Positions 17,036-26,857 of a DNA stretch of 59,379 bases are shown here, one piece after another (position 1 is the first letter of the stretch; each line of letters opens with the position of its first letter). Source of the stretch: an uncultured Clostridium sp. (GTDB lineage Bacteria > Bacillota > Clostridia > Clostridiales > Clostridiaceae); contig NZ_CAKVJA010000012.1 in the NCBI RefSeq assembly GCF_934754925.1, forward strand, positions 1 through 59,379. Reading direction: 5' to 3'. The position numbers and the translations under genes are program-made. The notes beneath the pieces were generated by a model. That model was given only the letters and a program-made list of their open reading frames with translations, was not told the DNA's origin and did no database searches.

Positions 17036-17716
17036 TTAATTCTTTTTATAAACGTCGATAAATGTATCTCTATATCCTTTAGCTATTAGTTCAGTTTTTC
17101 TATTTTCTGCATTTATTCTTTCCTTAAAACTACCCACAACACACCTATAATATATTTCATCTCCATTCAACTGATTATTATTTATATTTATAAATTTTCC
17201 TATATGACATAAACATGCCCTAACAATTGATTGAGCTATTTCTTCAAATTTTGAATCAAATATTAAGTTATCTAAGGTGTTATCTATAAAACCAACTTCT
17301 ACTAATATGGCAGGGCATTTAGTTTCTCTTAAAACATGAAAATTAGAAATTTTTACTCCTCTATTAACAAATCCACTTTTTACCATTTCTGAATTAACTT
17401 TATTAGCTAACTCTTCGGCTATTCCTCCTTTAGCATATATATGAGTTTCACATCCCTTAGCACTTTCTGCCTTATATGCATTTCTATGAATACTTACAAA
17501 ATAATCATAATTTCCAACATTCTCTCTATTACTTCTTTCTAGCAAACTTACAGTAATATCCTTAGATCTTGTATAATAAACATCTTCATTATTTTGTTGT
17601 AACAATTCTCCAACTCTTAAAGTTAACTTAAGAACATTATCACATTCTCTTCTACCCTTATATGTTGCGCCTGAATCCTCTCCTCCATGTCCAGGATCTA
17701 ATAACCATTTTGCCAT
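17036..17716 (-). CDS. N-acetylmuramoyl-L-alanine amidase with SPOR domain, CwlC-like
   Basis: About 226 residues from the ATG at 17716, which follows AGGGGG; a longer frame to 17764 has no ribosome site. The Amidase_3 zinc domain shows LLDPGHGG (His10), RRECDN (Glu24), SIHRNA (His77) and LVEVGFI (Glu140). The C-terminus (about 184-226) is a SPOR-like glycan-binding repeat (YYRCVVGSFKERINAENRKTELIAKG). There is no signal peptide. Size and order match B. subtilis CwlC, a mother-cell lysin of late sporulation; phage endolysins share the same design and remain an alternative. Confidence 0.85.
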   Translation of the reverse strand: MAKWLLDPGHGGEDSGATYKGRRECDNVLKLTLRVGELLQQNNEDVYYTRSKDITVSLLERSNRENVGNYDYFVSIHRNAYKAESAKGCETHIYAKGGIAEELANKVNSEMVKSGFVNRGVKISNFHVLRETKCPAILVEVGFIDNTLDNLIFDSKFEEIAQSIVRACLCHIGKFININNNQLNGDEIYYRCVVGSFKERINAENRKTELIAKGYRDTFIDVYKKN

Positions 17717-17811
17717 ATTGTATATACCCCCTAAAAATTTATTTTTCAAGGTAAATATATACAATAAAAACTTAGTATTTACATTTTTCTTTAATTTCTG
17801 AATTATACAAC

Positions 17812-18630
17812 TTATTTAATAAGTATTTGTATTTTACCTAACGATTTCTCTGTTCCATCACTACCAACTCTAGTTATTATGTATATCTCATAAAAATCTC
17901 CTATTGCTTCAATATTATTATCTTGTATATAATCCATAATAATATCGTAGTATTTTCTGGTGTCATTATAATCGTCATCAAAGTTTAAAGTTAAATATCT
18001 TCCAGCCGGTAAGCTAATCTTATCATATTCTTTAATATTCATATCCTGAGTAAATTTTATCATTGTATTTCTATATGTTACTTTTTTATACTCTTTAAGA
18101 TCATTGTATGAAATAATAAATCCTAATTCCTTATTAAAATATGTATATTTTCTTTCTACTTCAGCTAAAATTTTACTTAAATTTATTTCAAACTCTTCTG
18201 TAAATCTATTAGTATTATTATATTTAATAAAATTTCTCTCATCATAAAACTTTATAAATATTTTATTTAACCCCTCATCTAACGATACCTTTATACTCTC
18301 TTCAAGAAATGTAATATTATCTTTTATATTATTTAACTCCTTTATTTTTTCATCAACAATCTCTTTCTGTTTTCTTATAATATGCAAAACTGATTCTGGT
18401 GAAGTATAATTTTCTATAATATTTTTTATCTCATCTAAAGATAATCCCATAGCCTTACATTGTTTAATTAAATCTAATATTATAAAATCCTTAGCACTAT
18501 AATATCTATATCCTGTGCTACTATTTATATATGAAGGCTTTAACAATCCTACTCTATCATAATGCCTTAAAGTTTCTACTGTAATATTATGTATCTTAGC
18601 TACTTCTCCAATGGAAAATTTAGATTTCAT
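17812..18630 (-). CDS. MerR-family regulator with GyrI-like effector domain
   Basis: The 272-residue protein has a MerR winged helix (FSIGEVAKIHNITVETLRHYDRVGLLKP), the second helix pair (YSAKDFIILDLIKQCKAMGLSLDEI), a dimerising coiled coil (about 75-120) and a C-terminal effector domain like BmrR/BltR. Such proteins activate multidrug pump genes when they bind hydrophobic cations. A MATE pump gene lies 205 bp upstream on the same strand and is the obvious candidate target, although a terminator separates the two. Confidence 0.85.
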   Translation of the reverse strand: MKSKFSIGEVAKIHNITVETLRHYDRVGLLKPSYINSSTGYRYYSAKDFIILDLIKQCKAMGLSLDEIKNIIENYTSPESVLHIIRKQKEIVDEKIKELNNIKDNITFLEESIKVSLDEGLNKIFIKFYDERNFIKYNNTNRFTEEFEINLSKILAEVERKYTYFNKELGFIISYNDLKEYKKVTYRNTMIKFTQDMNIKEYDKISLPAGRYLTLNFDDDYNDTRKYYDIIMDYIQDNNIEAIGDFYEIYIITRVGSDGTEKSLGKIQILIK

Positions 18631-18770
18631 ATAAACTTACTCCTCTTAACCATTTACTAATAATAATTATAAATACATCTTTTTCACTTAAGATATATTT
18701 ATTTTATATTTTATATGTTTTTCTTTATTTATATCATTATAAAACATATATTTTACTTTAAAATATAAAA

Positions 18771-18813
18771 AAGCCATATTGTAAAGTAAAATTCTAATAC
18801 CTCAATATGGCTT
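18771..18813 (-). terminator. terminator of the MATE gene
   Basis: An 11-bp stem (AAGCCATATTG with CAATATGGCTT) is followed on the minus strand by TTTTTTATATTTT. Confidence 0.85.
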
Positions 18814-18834
18814 ATATTATCCTATTATATTTTT

Positions 18835-20142
18835 TTAAACTTCCTCTATCACTCTAAATGTATATAATTTTATATTTCCTACTATTTTTATAGTTATAAA
18901 CGTTAAAGTCTCCGATATAATTGCACTTGCCCAAATACCATTAATACCAAAGAATTTACCTAAGAAAAATAAGCATACTGGTAAATATACTATTGATCTT
19001 AAAATACAACTTAAATTAGAATACTTAGGTATTTCAATTGCTTGATAATAAACTAAAATATTTAAATTTAATCCTACAGCAAAATAACTTAAGCATGCTA
19101 TTTTTAATGCATCATACGCCATTTGTGCTATTTGTATATCATTTGTGAATATAGATATTAATGAAGGTCCAAATACAAAGCTTATAATCACAAAAACTCC
19201 TGTTATTATTATATTAGAAATTGATGTTATTCTAAAGAAACCTAACATCTTTTCTACATCTTTCTTTCCATAATTATAACTAACAAGTGGCTGAACCCCT
19301 AATGTAATTCCATATAAAACCATATATATATTAGTTGTTAGATAGTTTAATATACTATATGCTGAAACTCCAATTTCACCTGCATATTTTACTAAAGCTA
19401 TATTATGAAGCAAAACAATTATAGAATAGCTTCCTTGTGCAAAAAATGAAGGAAACCCTATAGTACAAAACTCCTTTACTGTTTTAAATGATACTTCTAC
19501 ATTTCCAAAAGATAAATATCCTTTTTTCTTAATAAAATGAGGTAATAGTATACTTACTGTTACTATTTGTCCAAGCCCAGTTGCTATTGCTGCCCCCTTA
19601 ATTCCAATTCCTAATTGAAAAATAAATATATAGTCTAAAAGTATATTAGTAATAGCACCACTTATAGTAGATACCATTGCTAACTTTGGTCTACCATCAT
19701 TTCTAACAAAACTATTTAAAACAATTCCAATTAAGTTTGGTATACAGAATAATGCATAAAATCTTAAATACTCTACCGCTAATGGTTTTAATACTTCAGT
19801 TGCTCCTAGCAAACTTACTATTGGGCTAGTGAATACTACACATATTACACTTATTATCAAACTAACTATTAATAATGACTTAAATACTTGCCTAAATATA
19901 TTAATTGCTTTTTCTATATTATTAGCTCCTATATTTTTAGATACTAATGCTCCTCCTCCAATAGCAAACATTGAAGCTAATCCAAATATCATTACTGTAA
20001 ATGGAAGAACTATATTTACAGCCGCTAAAGCAGAATCACCAACGCCTTGTCCAACAAATATTCCATCTATTACTGTATATAATGAAGAAATAAACATCGC
20101 CAATGCTGATGGAATAGCATATTTAAAAAATTCCTTTCTCAT
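18835..20142 (-). CDS. MATE-family efflux transporter
   Basis: About 435 residues from the ATG at 20142, which has GGAGAG 7 bases upstream; the frame's earlier codons lack a ribosome site. Twelve hydrophobic segments in two similar halves and family blocks (YTVIDGIFVGQGVGDSALAAVNI; VQPLVSYNYGKKD) identify a MATE exporter. These use Na+ or H+ gradients to expel cationic drugs or metabolites. It is related to the MepA-like branch. It follows the propeller kinase gene on the same strand, beyond a strong terminator. Confidence 0.9.
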   Translation of the reverse strand: MRKEFFKYAIPSALAMFISSLYTVIDGIFVGQGVGDSALAAVNIVLPFTVMIFGLASMFAIGGGALVSKNIGANNIEKAINIFRQVFKSLLIVSLIISVICVVFTSPIVSLLGATEVLKPLAVEYLRFYALFCIPNLIGIVLNSFVRNDGRPKLAMVSTISGAITNILLDYIFIFQLGIGIKGAAIATGLGQIVTVSILLPHFIKKKGYLSFGNVEVSFKTVKEFCTIGFPSFFAQGSYSIIVLLHNIALVKYAGEIGVSAYSILNYLTTNIYMVLYGITLGVQPLVSYNYGKKDVEKMLGFFRITSISNIIITGVFVIISFVFGPSLISIFTNDIQIAQMAYDALKIACLSYFAVGLNLNILVYYQAIEIPKYSNLSCILRSIVYLPVCLFFLGKFFGINGIWASAIISETLTFITIKIVGNIKLYTFRVIEEV

Positions 20143-20233
20143 ATATATCTCTCCTTTAAATTTTAATACTTTCAAATTATAAACTCTTTTCTTACACAAG
20201 AGTCAATACTTTTTATACATTTTATACAAAAAA

Positions 20234-20299
20234 AAGTCATCTAAAAGTATATAGATAAATATAAACCTCTTTATATTTGATCTATCTTTTAGATAACTT
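20234..20299 (-). terminator. large terminator hairpin of the kinase gene
   Basis: A long imperfect hairpin, with arms starting AAGTCATCTAAAAG and ending TTTTAGATAACTT and a CCTC loop, is followed on the minus strand by a TTTTTTT tract. It separates the kinase from the MATE gene. Confidence 0.85.
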
Positions 20300-20306
20300 C
20301 TTATAT

Positions 20307-23300
20307 TTACTTACAAGGTAATATTATTGTGACTTTAGTTCCCTCATCTACCTTACTTTCTAAATCTATAGTTCCATTATGTAGTTTAACTATATACTTA
20401 ACCAAGGTTAATCCAATGCCACTACTGCTAACCTTAGTAGAATTTCCATTTTCCCCTTGCTCAAATCTATTAAATATAAATTTCTGGTCTTCCTCTGATA
20501 TACCAATTCCAGAATCCTTTACATCAATTTTTATACTATCACCTTTATCTTCTACAGTAATCTCTATCTTTCCACCTTCTGGAGTAAATTTAACTGCATT
20601 TCCTATAATATTGACTATGCATCTTTCTATTTCATTTGCATCACAAGATATATACTTTTCTTCTATTTGTGGATCAATAATTAATTGAATACCTTTTTCT
20701 TCAATATAATCACTCATAGTTAAAGCCGTTTCTTCCACTAAATAAACTATATCAACATTATCTTCCTTATTGATTTTATAGCTACCTGATTCTATTTTAG
20801 AACTATCTATAATATCATTAATGATTTTTAATAAACTATTTGAACTTTTATGTATAATTTCCATGTAATGATTAAGTCTTTTTTTAGAAATATCTTTATC
20901 TTTATTCAATGAATTTATTAGTTGTACTGTTGATAAAATAATATTAATAGGGGTTCTTAATTCATGGGATAAATTTACAAAATAATCATTTTTAAATTTT
21001 TCGTTTTTTATATTTTTTTCGTATAGTATTTGATTTTCTTTCATCTTATCATTAATTTCTTTTGTTTGTTTCTTTACTAGTGCTCTTAATATCTTTACAC
21101 TATTTCCAAAATAAATTACTATGATTGCTATTATTAATATATAAGATAAATTTGCTATTGGTGTTTTCCACCAAGGATTTCCTATTTTTATTATTATACT
21201 AGTTTCATTAGTTAAATATCCATTATCTTGACTAGCCCTAACTTTAAAAATATACTTTCCTGGTGCTAATGATGTATAATTTGCATAACTAATATTATTA
21301 GAATATACCCATTTGTCATTTAGACCTTCAAGATTATATTCATACGTTATATCAGAATACTTTCTATAATCAGGTAAGAAAAAGTTAATAATTATATTAT
21401 TTTCATTATATTTAAGTTTAATTTCATTTTTCTCATCAAACTCTATTTTCTTGTCGTTAATTCTAATACTTTCAATAATAACTGAATTCTCTTTATTAAT
21501 TTCCTTATACAATTCATTAGGATTGAAGTAAACAATACCTTCTGTAGTTCCAAATAATAAATATCCACTTTTTGTTTTCCAAGAAGCATTTAAATTAAAT
21601 TTACTTCCTTGTATTCCATAGTATTTGTTATAATTAATGAACTTATTTTCCTCAATATCAAATTTACATAACCCTTTATTAGTACCAATCCATATATCCT
21701 CATTATCATCTATAATAATAGAATTAACATAATCATTTATCATTCCACATTTTTCATCATATATAGTAAACTCTTCAGTTTCAATATTAAGTTTATTTAG
21801 CCCGGAGCTCGTCCCAATCCAAAGGTTTCCTTTTTCATCACCTTGTATGCAATTTATAACATCATAACTTATAGAATTTTCTAAAGTATTATTAATATAA
21901 TTTTTTATTATTCCCTCAGTTTTATGAAATTTAATAAGACCTGTGTACTCACCTCCAGCTAACCAAAGTATATCTTCATCATACTTATCTTGAAATATAT
22001 CTACTATTTTTATATCTTCAAGTCCATATTCTTTGAAATCACTCTTATAGCTTTTTATTTCATTATTAATATCTACTCTAATAATGCCTTGCTTAGTAGC
22101 TATCCAATGATATCCCTTATTATCACATATTATTTTTTGTATTTCTAGATATCCATCAGCATTTAATTCTTCAGAAAACTTATTAATAATTATTTTGTTT
22201 TCATTTTTATTAATTATATCTATTCCCTTATCAGTAACTATAGTGATTTCACCTTTTTTTAATTCAGTAATATATTTTACTGTGTTGCTAGAAAGAGTAT
22301 TTTGATCATAACTATACCTTACTAAATTTTTCTCATCTTCTACTATATTTATCAACCCATGATATTGACTTCCTATCCATAAATCTCCATCACTATCTTC
22401 TATTATTGAAGAAAAACTTGTTTCTTTTATCTCATTTTCTTTTAATATTAAATTTACTCTATTATTAATTTGTTGTGTAATATTTAATTTACTTATTCCA
22501 TTATCTGTTCCTATCCATAATAATCCATTACTATCTTCAAAAATGTAGTGTATACTATCACCGCTTAAAGAGTTAACAAACTGCTTTTCTGCTTTATATA
22601 ATGTGGTTACATCATCATCTTCATTATACTTTATTACCCCACTAGAGCTTGCAAACCATAAATTATTATTTTCATCGCATAGTATATAACTAATATCGCT
22701 ATGTATTTCTTCATATTCTTCAATAGTAAAAGCATTTAATGTATCACTTTCATGCTCATATTTATGTATTCCGTTTTTAGTGGCAAACCATATGTCCCCA
22801 TCATTATCAATTTCCGCATTGTAAATATACTCATATTGTTCTGGATCAGAACTGCTTTTAAACACTATATTTTCTTTTATATCTACTGTATTTACTCCAG
22901 ATTTTGTTGTAACTAATAGATATTCACCTTTTATCTCCTTAATATCAGTTATATATGGATTTGTTAATTCCGCATAACTATATTGTATAAAAGTCTCGCT
23001 CTCATAATCATACCTATTAAGACCTTTTTCAGTTCCTACCCACATCGTACCTTGGCTATCCTTGTAAATAGTAGTAACATTATAATGTGATATACCTTTT
23101 TCACTTTTATCGTATTTAATGTTTTTAATCTCTTCTGTTTTACTATTAATAATACTTAATCCACCGCGAGTTCCTACCCATATATTGCCATATTTATCTT
23201 CACATACTGTATTTATATAAGTTGATGCCATTCCATCGCTATAATTATATTCAATTAGATAATAACCATCATATTGATTTAGACCATCATCTGTTCCAAT

Positions 23301-23519
23301 CCACATATATCCATTAGAGTCTTGAAAGATTGTAGTTATAAAATTACTAGATAATCCATCTTCTATTGTTAAATTTTCAAAATTAATTTTCTCATTTTTA
23401 GGAACTAATTTACTAAAACTGTTTATCTTATCTGCAAATACTAAATTACAATTAAAAACTCCAATTATCAATGTAAAACATGTCCCTATTAAAATACACC
23501 TTTTTATGAGCCTATTCAT
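20307..23519 (-). CDS. beta-propeller sensor histidine kinase (HTCS-like, no receiver)
   Basis: This 1070-residue protein begins with a signal-like segment (about 8-29). About a dozen two-component propeller repeats follow, each with a DxxGxxWIGT-type core (NGYMWIGTDDGLNQYDG, GNLWIGTSSGLNKLN). A Y_Y_Y domain (around 690-775, YEYNLEGLNDKWVY) and one membrane helix (about 791-805) come next. HisKA has the phospho-accepting His852 in FVNLSHELRTP, and the HATPase ends the protein. The design matches the extracellular sensor of Bacteroides-type hybrid systems, which respond to glycan fragments, but the receiver and AraC domains are absent and no response regulator gene is near. Confidence 0.93.
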   Translation of the reverse strand: MNRLIKRCILIGTCFTLIIGVFNCNLVFADKINSFSKLVPKNEKINFENLTIEDGLSSNFITTIFQDSNGYMWIGTDDGLNQYDGYYLIEYNYSDGMASTYINTVCEDKYGNIWVGTRGGLSIINSKTEEIKNIKYDKSEKGISHYNVTTIYKDSQGTMWVGTEKGLNRYDYESETFIQYSYAELTNPYITDIKEIKGEYLLVTTKSGVNTVDIKENIVFKSSSDPEQYEYIYNAEIDNDGDIWFATKNGIHKYEHESDTLNAFTIEEYEEIHSDISYILCDENNNLWFASSSGVIKYNEDDDVTTLYKAEKQFVNSLSGDSIHYIFEDSNGLLWIGTDNGISKLNITQQINNRVNLILKENEIKETSFSSIIEDSDGDLWIGSQYHGLINIVEDEKNLVRYSYDQNTLSSNTVKYITELKKGEITIVTDKGIDIINKNENKIIINKFSEELNADGYLEIQKIICDNKGYHWIATKQGIIRVDINNEIKSYKSDFKEYGLEDIKIVDIFQDKYDEDILWLAGGEYTGLIKFHKTEGIIKNYINNTLENSISYDVINCIQGDEKGNLWIGTSSGLNKLNIETEEFTIYDEKCGMINDYVNSIIIDDNEDIWIGTNKGLCKFDIEENKFINYNKYYGIQGSKFNLNASWKTKSGYLLFGTTEGIVYFNPNELYKEINKENSVIIESIRINDKKIEFDEKNEIKLKYNENNIIINFFLPDYRKYSDITYEYNLEGLNDKWVYSNNISYANYTSLAPGKYIFKVRASQDNGYLTNETSIIIKIGNPWWKTPIANLSYILIIAIIVIYFGNSVKILRALVKKQTKEINDKMKENQILYEKNIKNEKFKNDYFVNLSHELRTPINIILSTVQLINSLNKDKDISKKRLNHYMEIIHKSSNSLLKIINDIIDSSKIESGSYKINKEDNVDIVYLVEETALTMSDYIEEKGIQLIIDPQIEEKYISCDANEIERCIVNIIGNAVKFTPEGGKIEITVEDKGDSIKIDVKDSGIGISEEDQKFIFNRFEQGENGNSTKVSSSGIGLTLVKYIVKLHNGTIDLESKVDEGTKVTIILPCK

Positions 23520-23635
23520 ATAGCCCTCTCCCTTATTTCAATATCTAATTCTACACTATTTTACCTTGTTTTACTTTTTATGTCAAACTTATGTTTTTTT
23601 ATATTTCTATATGTTTTAATGAGTTCTTTATATAG

Positions 23636-23668
23636 AAAGCCCATGATAATAATAAAATCATGGGCTTT
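23636..23668 (-). terminator. hairpin after the 115-residue protein gene
   Basis: A perfect 12-bp stem (AAAGCCCATGAT with ATCATGGGCTTT) lies just after the stop codon. The minus-strand exit lacks a T-run, so termination may be weak. Confidence 0.55.
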
Positions 23669-23679
23669 GTGAAAAATTT

Positions 23680-24027
23680 TTAATAAATAATTTTTCCTCT
23701 TCTACTGTTATTTATATAGTTTACTGCTCTCATTTTAAATCTTTCATATTCCTTTAAGTTATAAAAGTGAATTAAATCTGATACTAGAAATAATGCGCTC
23801 ATTATTAAATATCTCAAATCATTTAAATTATTTTTATTATCTTCTTCAACTTGAATTTCATCACTTTCAAACTTTAATTTTTCATAATTTTTTAAAGCTA
23901 TATTTAAATTCATTTTTATTTGATCATCTGTAAAAGATTTAAAATCATTTCCAATTAACTTATCTATAAATTCTATAAATTCTTCATTTATATGTGTAAA
24001 CTTTTCGTATGTACTTATTAAACTCAT
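23680..24027 (-). CDS. uncharacterised small helical protein
   Basis: A 115-residue protein, largely helical and charged in the first 80 residues, with one moderately hydrophobic stretch (LRYLIMSALFLVSDLIHFY, about 71-89) and a basic C-terminus (FKMRAVNYINNSRRGKIIY). AGAGGAA precedes the ATG. I do not recognise a family. It sits 103 bp upstream of nothing obviously related and may be a stand-alone clostridial protein. Confidence 0.6.
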   Translation of the reverse strand: MSLISTYEKFTHINEEFIEFIDKLIGNDFKSFTDDQIKMNLNIALKNYEKLKFESDEIQVEEDNKNNLNDLRYLIMSALFLVSDLIHFYNLKEYERFKMRAVNYINNSRRGKIIY

Positions 24028-24130
24028 GCTTTTCCTCTTTCTAACTAATAATTATATATACAATTATATATTAACATTAAAAACTTTCAAAGTTAAAAAG
24101 ATTCTCTCTAAATTATTTTTTAATTTTAAA

Positions 24131-24637
24131 TCATATTATTTGCCTTCCTTTTCTGAAATCTATAAATGTTAATATTTCATCCATAAACAAAGCTAATATA
24201 AACAAAATTGATAAACCTGGCCATATTCCATTTATTGAATCAAAAATTTTATATACAAAATATGGATGAATAACTTTTACATCAATAACACTTAAAATAA
24301 CCCAAATAATTGAAAATTTTAAACATATAATTCCCTCATAATTAAATTTTTCTTTAGAATAATCCCAGTAATCATTATTAAAAAACTTTCTCATTACAAA
24401 TCCTGTTATATATTCTACTGTGGTTGGAATTATAAATGATATAATAATTAAAAATTTTATATTGGGCACTATTTTATATAACTCTAGCATCCATGCCATT
24501 GCTATTGCATACATAGGTTTAAATGGCCCCTTTAAAAACCCTTCCTTTTGAAAATGTCCATGAATATAGTATGAAAAGATATTTTCTATTATCCACCCAA
24601 TAAATCCATATACAAAAAAATTATATAAAATTTCCAT
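24131..24637 (-). CDS. putative ABC transporter permease-like protein (CmpB domain)
   Basis: The 168-residue protein has four or five hydrophobic segments and the hallmark blocks YGFIGWIIE, FLKGPFKPMYAIA, EYITGFVM and FNYEGIICLKFSIIWV of the ABC_trans_CmpB family (Pfam 06541). The family is annotated as putative permease, but its function is unproven. No ATPase is nearby. TCTTCC-rich sequence just upstream gives an AAGGAGGAAGA-type ribosome site. Confidence 0.8.
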   Translation of the reverse strand: MEILYNFFVYGFIGWIIENIFSYYIHGHFQKEGFLKGPFKPMYAIAMAWMLELYKIVPNIKFLIIISFIIPTTVEYITGFVMRKFFNNDYWDYSKEKFNYEGIICLKFSIIWVILSVIDVKVIHPYFVYKIFDSINGIWPGLSILFILALFMDEILTFIDFRKGRQII

Positions 24638-24696
24638 CTTTCTTCCTCCTTAGTATTTTTAGTTTTTCTATCTCTTATAAATTTTATCCATAAAAA

Positions 24697-24724
24697 AAGA
24701 TGCCTAAAAAACCTTAAACATCTT
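24697..24724 (-). terminator. terminator of the PAP2 gene
   Basis: AAGATG pairs with CATCTT, continued by TAA/TTA after a small internal loop; the minus-strand exit reads TTTTTTT. Confidence 0.65.
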
Positions 24725-24732
24725 ATAAATAT

Positions 24733-25467
24733 CTATTTTTTATTTTTAACTAATTTACTTTCATGTTGTATAATTTCTTTATTCTTTATTTTACTCTTAT
24801 ATTTTATCTTATACGGTAAATTTAATATTTTTTCTATTGTAGAGTTATCTATTTTTTTCACTAAAAAAATTATAATCTCTCCCAGAAATATTGCACTAAT
24901 AACATCTACTATAAAATGTTGCTTTATAAACAATGTAGATAATATTATTAGTACTCCTGTTATTTGAGTATAATAAAATTTCATTTTTGAATATTTATAT
25001 TTTGTATACCTCATTATAAAATAAGTTGTTAAAACATGCAGTGATGGAAAACAATTTACAGGCCTATCAAGTAAATATATAATATTTACTAAATGATTTA
25101 ATATATTACTATTTTGAATTATAGGCCTAGCTATTTGTGTTGGGTATAAATAATATATAACATAACTTATACTCATTCCAATAAAAAATGATATAAAAAC
25201 TCTAATATATTCCTTCCTTGAATTTACTAAGATGAACATAAAGCCTATCACAATATATACATACCAATATATATATGGAATAATAAATACAGAGTTAAAC
25301 GGAATTATATCATCAAATTTACTTGTAAGATCTGCCCCCTTTTTAGCTAAAATACTTGCTAAAATATAGTTTACATTAATTATTGGAATTATAATAAACC
25401 AAATCAAATCTAATAGTTTTATTTCATTGTTATTATTTAATCTTATTACGTCTCCTTTAATTTCCAT
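24733..25467 (-). CDS. PAP2-superfamily membrane phosphatase
   Basis: A 244-residue protein with about six membrane segments and the PAP2 catalytic blocks: RPVNCFPSLHVLTTYF supplies the central Ser-x-His, and QHFIVDVISA supplies the late His and Asp. The first K-x6-RP block is only partly visible near residue 115. It resembles the inositol-phosphorylceramide-synthase-like branch rather than simple undecaprenyl-diphosphatases. It should act on lipid phosphates at the outer membrane face. The tail is strongly basic. Confidence 0.85.
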   Translation of the reverse strand: MEIKGDVIRLNNNNEIKLLDLIWFIIIPIINVNYILASILAKKGADLTSKFDDIIPFNSVFIIPYIYWYVYIVIGFMFILVNSRKEYIRVFISFFIGMSISYVIYYLYPTQIARPIIQNSNILNHLVNIIYLLDRPVNCFPSLHVLTTYFIMRYTKYKYSKMKFYYTQITGVLIILSTLFIKQHFIVDVISAIFLGEIIIFLVKKIDNSTIEKILNLPYKIKYKSKIKNKEIIQHESKLVKNKK

Positions 25468-25555
25468 ATTATCACCCCATCAGTTCTTATTATAAATTTA
25501 TTTAATCTATAATTTATTCTATGTTATTCTACTCCATAAATAATCAATTAACAAA

Positions 25556-25585
25556 AAAATAACCAATTTAAAATTGGTTATTTTT
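25556..25585. terminator. terminator of the 76-residue protein gene
   Basis: A short-loop hairpin (AATAACCAATT with AATTGGTTATT) is flanked by A-runs and T-runs, so it can stop transcription from either side. Confidence 0.8.
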
Positions 25586-25602
25586 ATTAATTAATTATTG
25601 TA

Positions 25603-25833
25603 TTAATTTAATAACTTAAACATTTCTGCAACTGACTGCTTTATATTATCAGGTAAATTATTTAAAGCTCTTTGTCTCTTACTTTCATCTTTTATTTGTG
25701 CTATTCTCATTATTTCTTGTTGCAAACCTGGAGTTCTATTTAATTCGCCTACTAATCTATTAAACTTATTTGCAAAAACTGGATCCTCTTTCATTTTCCT
25801 ATCAATCTTCATTATAAGTTCATATGGATTCAT
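25603..25833 (-). CDS. small helical cytosolic protein, unknown
   Basis: A 76-residue, all-helical, charged protein (DRKMKEDPVFANKFNRLVGELN; PGLQQEIMRIAQIKDESKRQ; LPDNIKQSVAEMFKLLN). No Cys, no membrane segment and no signal peptide. AAGGAGAT stands before the ATG and a terminator follows, so it is a genuine single-gene unit. It looks like one of the small conserved clostridial proteins, but I cannot name a function. Confidence 0.7.
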   Translation of the reverse strand: MNPYELIMKIDRKMKEDPVFANKFNRLVGELNRTPGLQQEIMRIAQIKDESKRQRALNNLPDNIKQSVAEMFKLLN

Positions 25834-26039
25834 TTATTTTTTAATCTCCTTGATTTCTTTATAATTTCATAATATTCTTCATTATTATAAATGTTCATTT
25901 CATTGTTAAGGTACTTATAATTAATTTTAATAAATTTTATCTAAAGGGTATAAACTAAGGTTGGTTTTACACAATATATTTTATGTACCTTAAATTAATA
26001 CTGAAAAATATAAATATTTTTATATGAGGAGAATTAAAA

Positions 26040-26825
26040 ATGAAATTTATAAATATACACTCTATTTTTTTAAAAAAAATAATTCTATTTTTACTTATAT
26101 TTTTATGGGTAAGTAATATATCAGTCTATTCATATATTTTATCTCCTATTAACATAAAAGATAATTGTACTGATTATAGTCTAAAAAAAAATAACGTAAG
26201 TGAAGAAAAAAAAATTGTTTATTTAACTTTTGATGATGGTCCTAGCAAAAATACAGAGCTAATACTTAATATATTAAAAGAAAATAATGTACATGCAACT
26301 TTTTTTATAATTTCACCATATATAGAACCTCATATTGAATTTATTAAAAGGGCTTATGAAGAAGGAAATGCAATTGGTAATCATACTGCAGACCATGAAT
26401 TTAAATATGTTTATACCTGTGAAGAATCATTTTTTAAAAGCTTTAACAAGCAACAAGATTTTATAAAAGAGGTTACTGGAAATGAATGCACTATATTTAG
26501 ATTTCCTGGTGGTTCTCATAATACTATTGTTAAGAATTCTAGAGGAAAGGATTTTACTAAAAATATAACTTATAAACTAAATGAAATAGGAATCAATGTC
26601 TATGATTGGAATGTTGATTCCGGTGATGCTAAGGGAAATAATATTCCAGCATCTACTTTAATTCAAAATGTATCTAGAGAAATTAAAGATAAAAATGGTA
26701 ATTATAAAAATCCCGCAATAATATTAATGCACGATTGTATGACTAAAAATACTACTGTAGAAGCTTTACCTGAAATAATTAAATTATTAAAAGATTCTGG
26801 ATATGATTTTGACATATTAAAATAA
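26040..26825 (+). CDS. polysaccharide deacetylase (NodB domain), exported
   Basis: The 261-residue protein has an N-terminal signal anchor (about 13-32) and a NodB catalytic domain with all five motifs: TFDDG (63-67), NHTADH (His115 and His119 bind metal), RFPGGS (Arg154), DWNVDSGD (Asp189) and LMHD (His231). It should deacetylate N-acetylglucosamine or N-acetylmuramic acid in the wall, as PgdA-type enzymes do, or act on spore cortex as PdaA does. GAGGAG precedes the ATG. It is transcribed alone and ends in a strong terminator that includes its stop codon. Confidence 0.92.
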   Translation: MKFINIHSIFLKKIILFLLIFLWVSNISVYSYILSPINIKDNCTDYSLKKNNVSEEKKIVYLTFDDGPSKNTELILNILKENNVHATFFIISPYIEPHIEFIKRAYEEGNAIGNHTADHEFKYVYTCEESFFKSFNKQQDFIKEVTGNECTIFRFPGGSHNTIVKNSRGKDFTKNITYKLNEIGINVYDWNVDSGDAKGNNIPASTLIQNVSREIKDKNGNYKNPAIILMHDCMTKNTTVEALPEIIKLLKDSGYDFDILK

Positions 26826-26852
26826 CTAAATTGCAAAAGCAATTTAGTTATT
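26821..26852. terminator. bidirectional terminator overlapping the deacetylase stop
   Basis: A perfect 14-bp stem with loop AAAA (26821-26834 with 26839-26852) is followed by TTTTTT. It serves the deacetylase on the plus strand and the Cys-rich gene on the minus strand. Confidence 0.9.
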
Positions 26853-26857
26853 TTTTA

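Noticed and set aside
17036..17716. Prophage lysis gene
   Set aside because: The amidase has an endolysin-like design, but no holin, phage structural gene or integrase lies nearby. A sporulation CwlC-type role fits the setting better.
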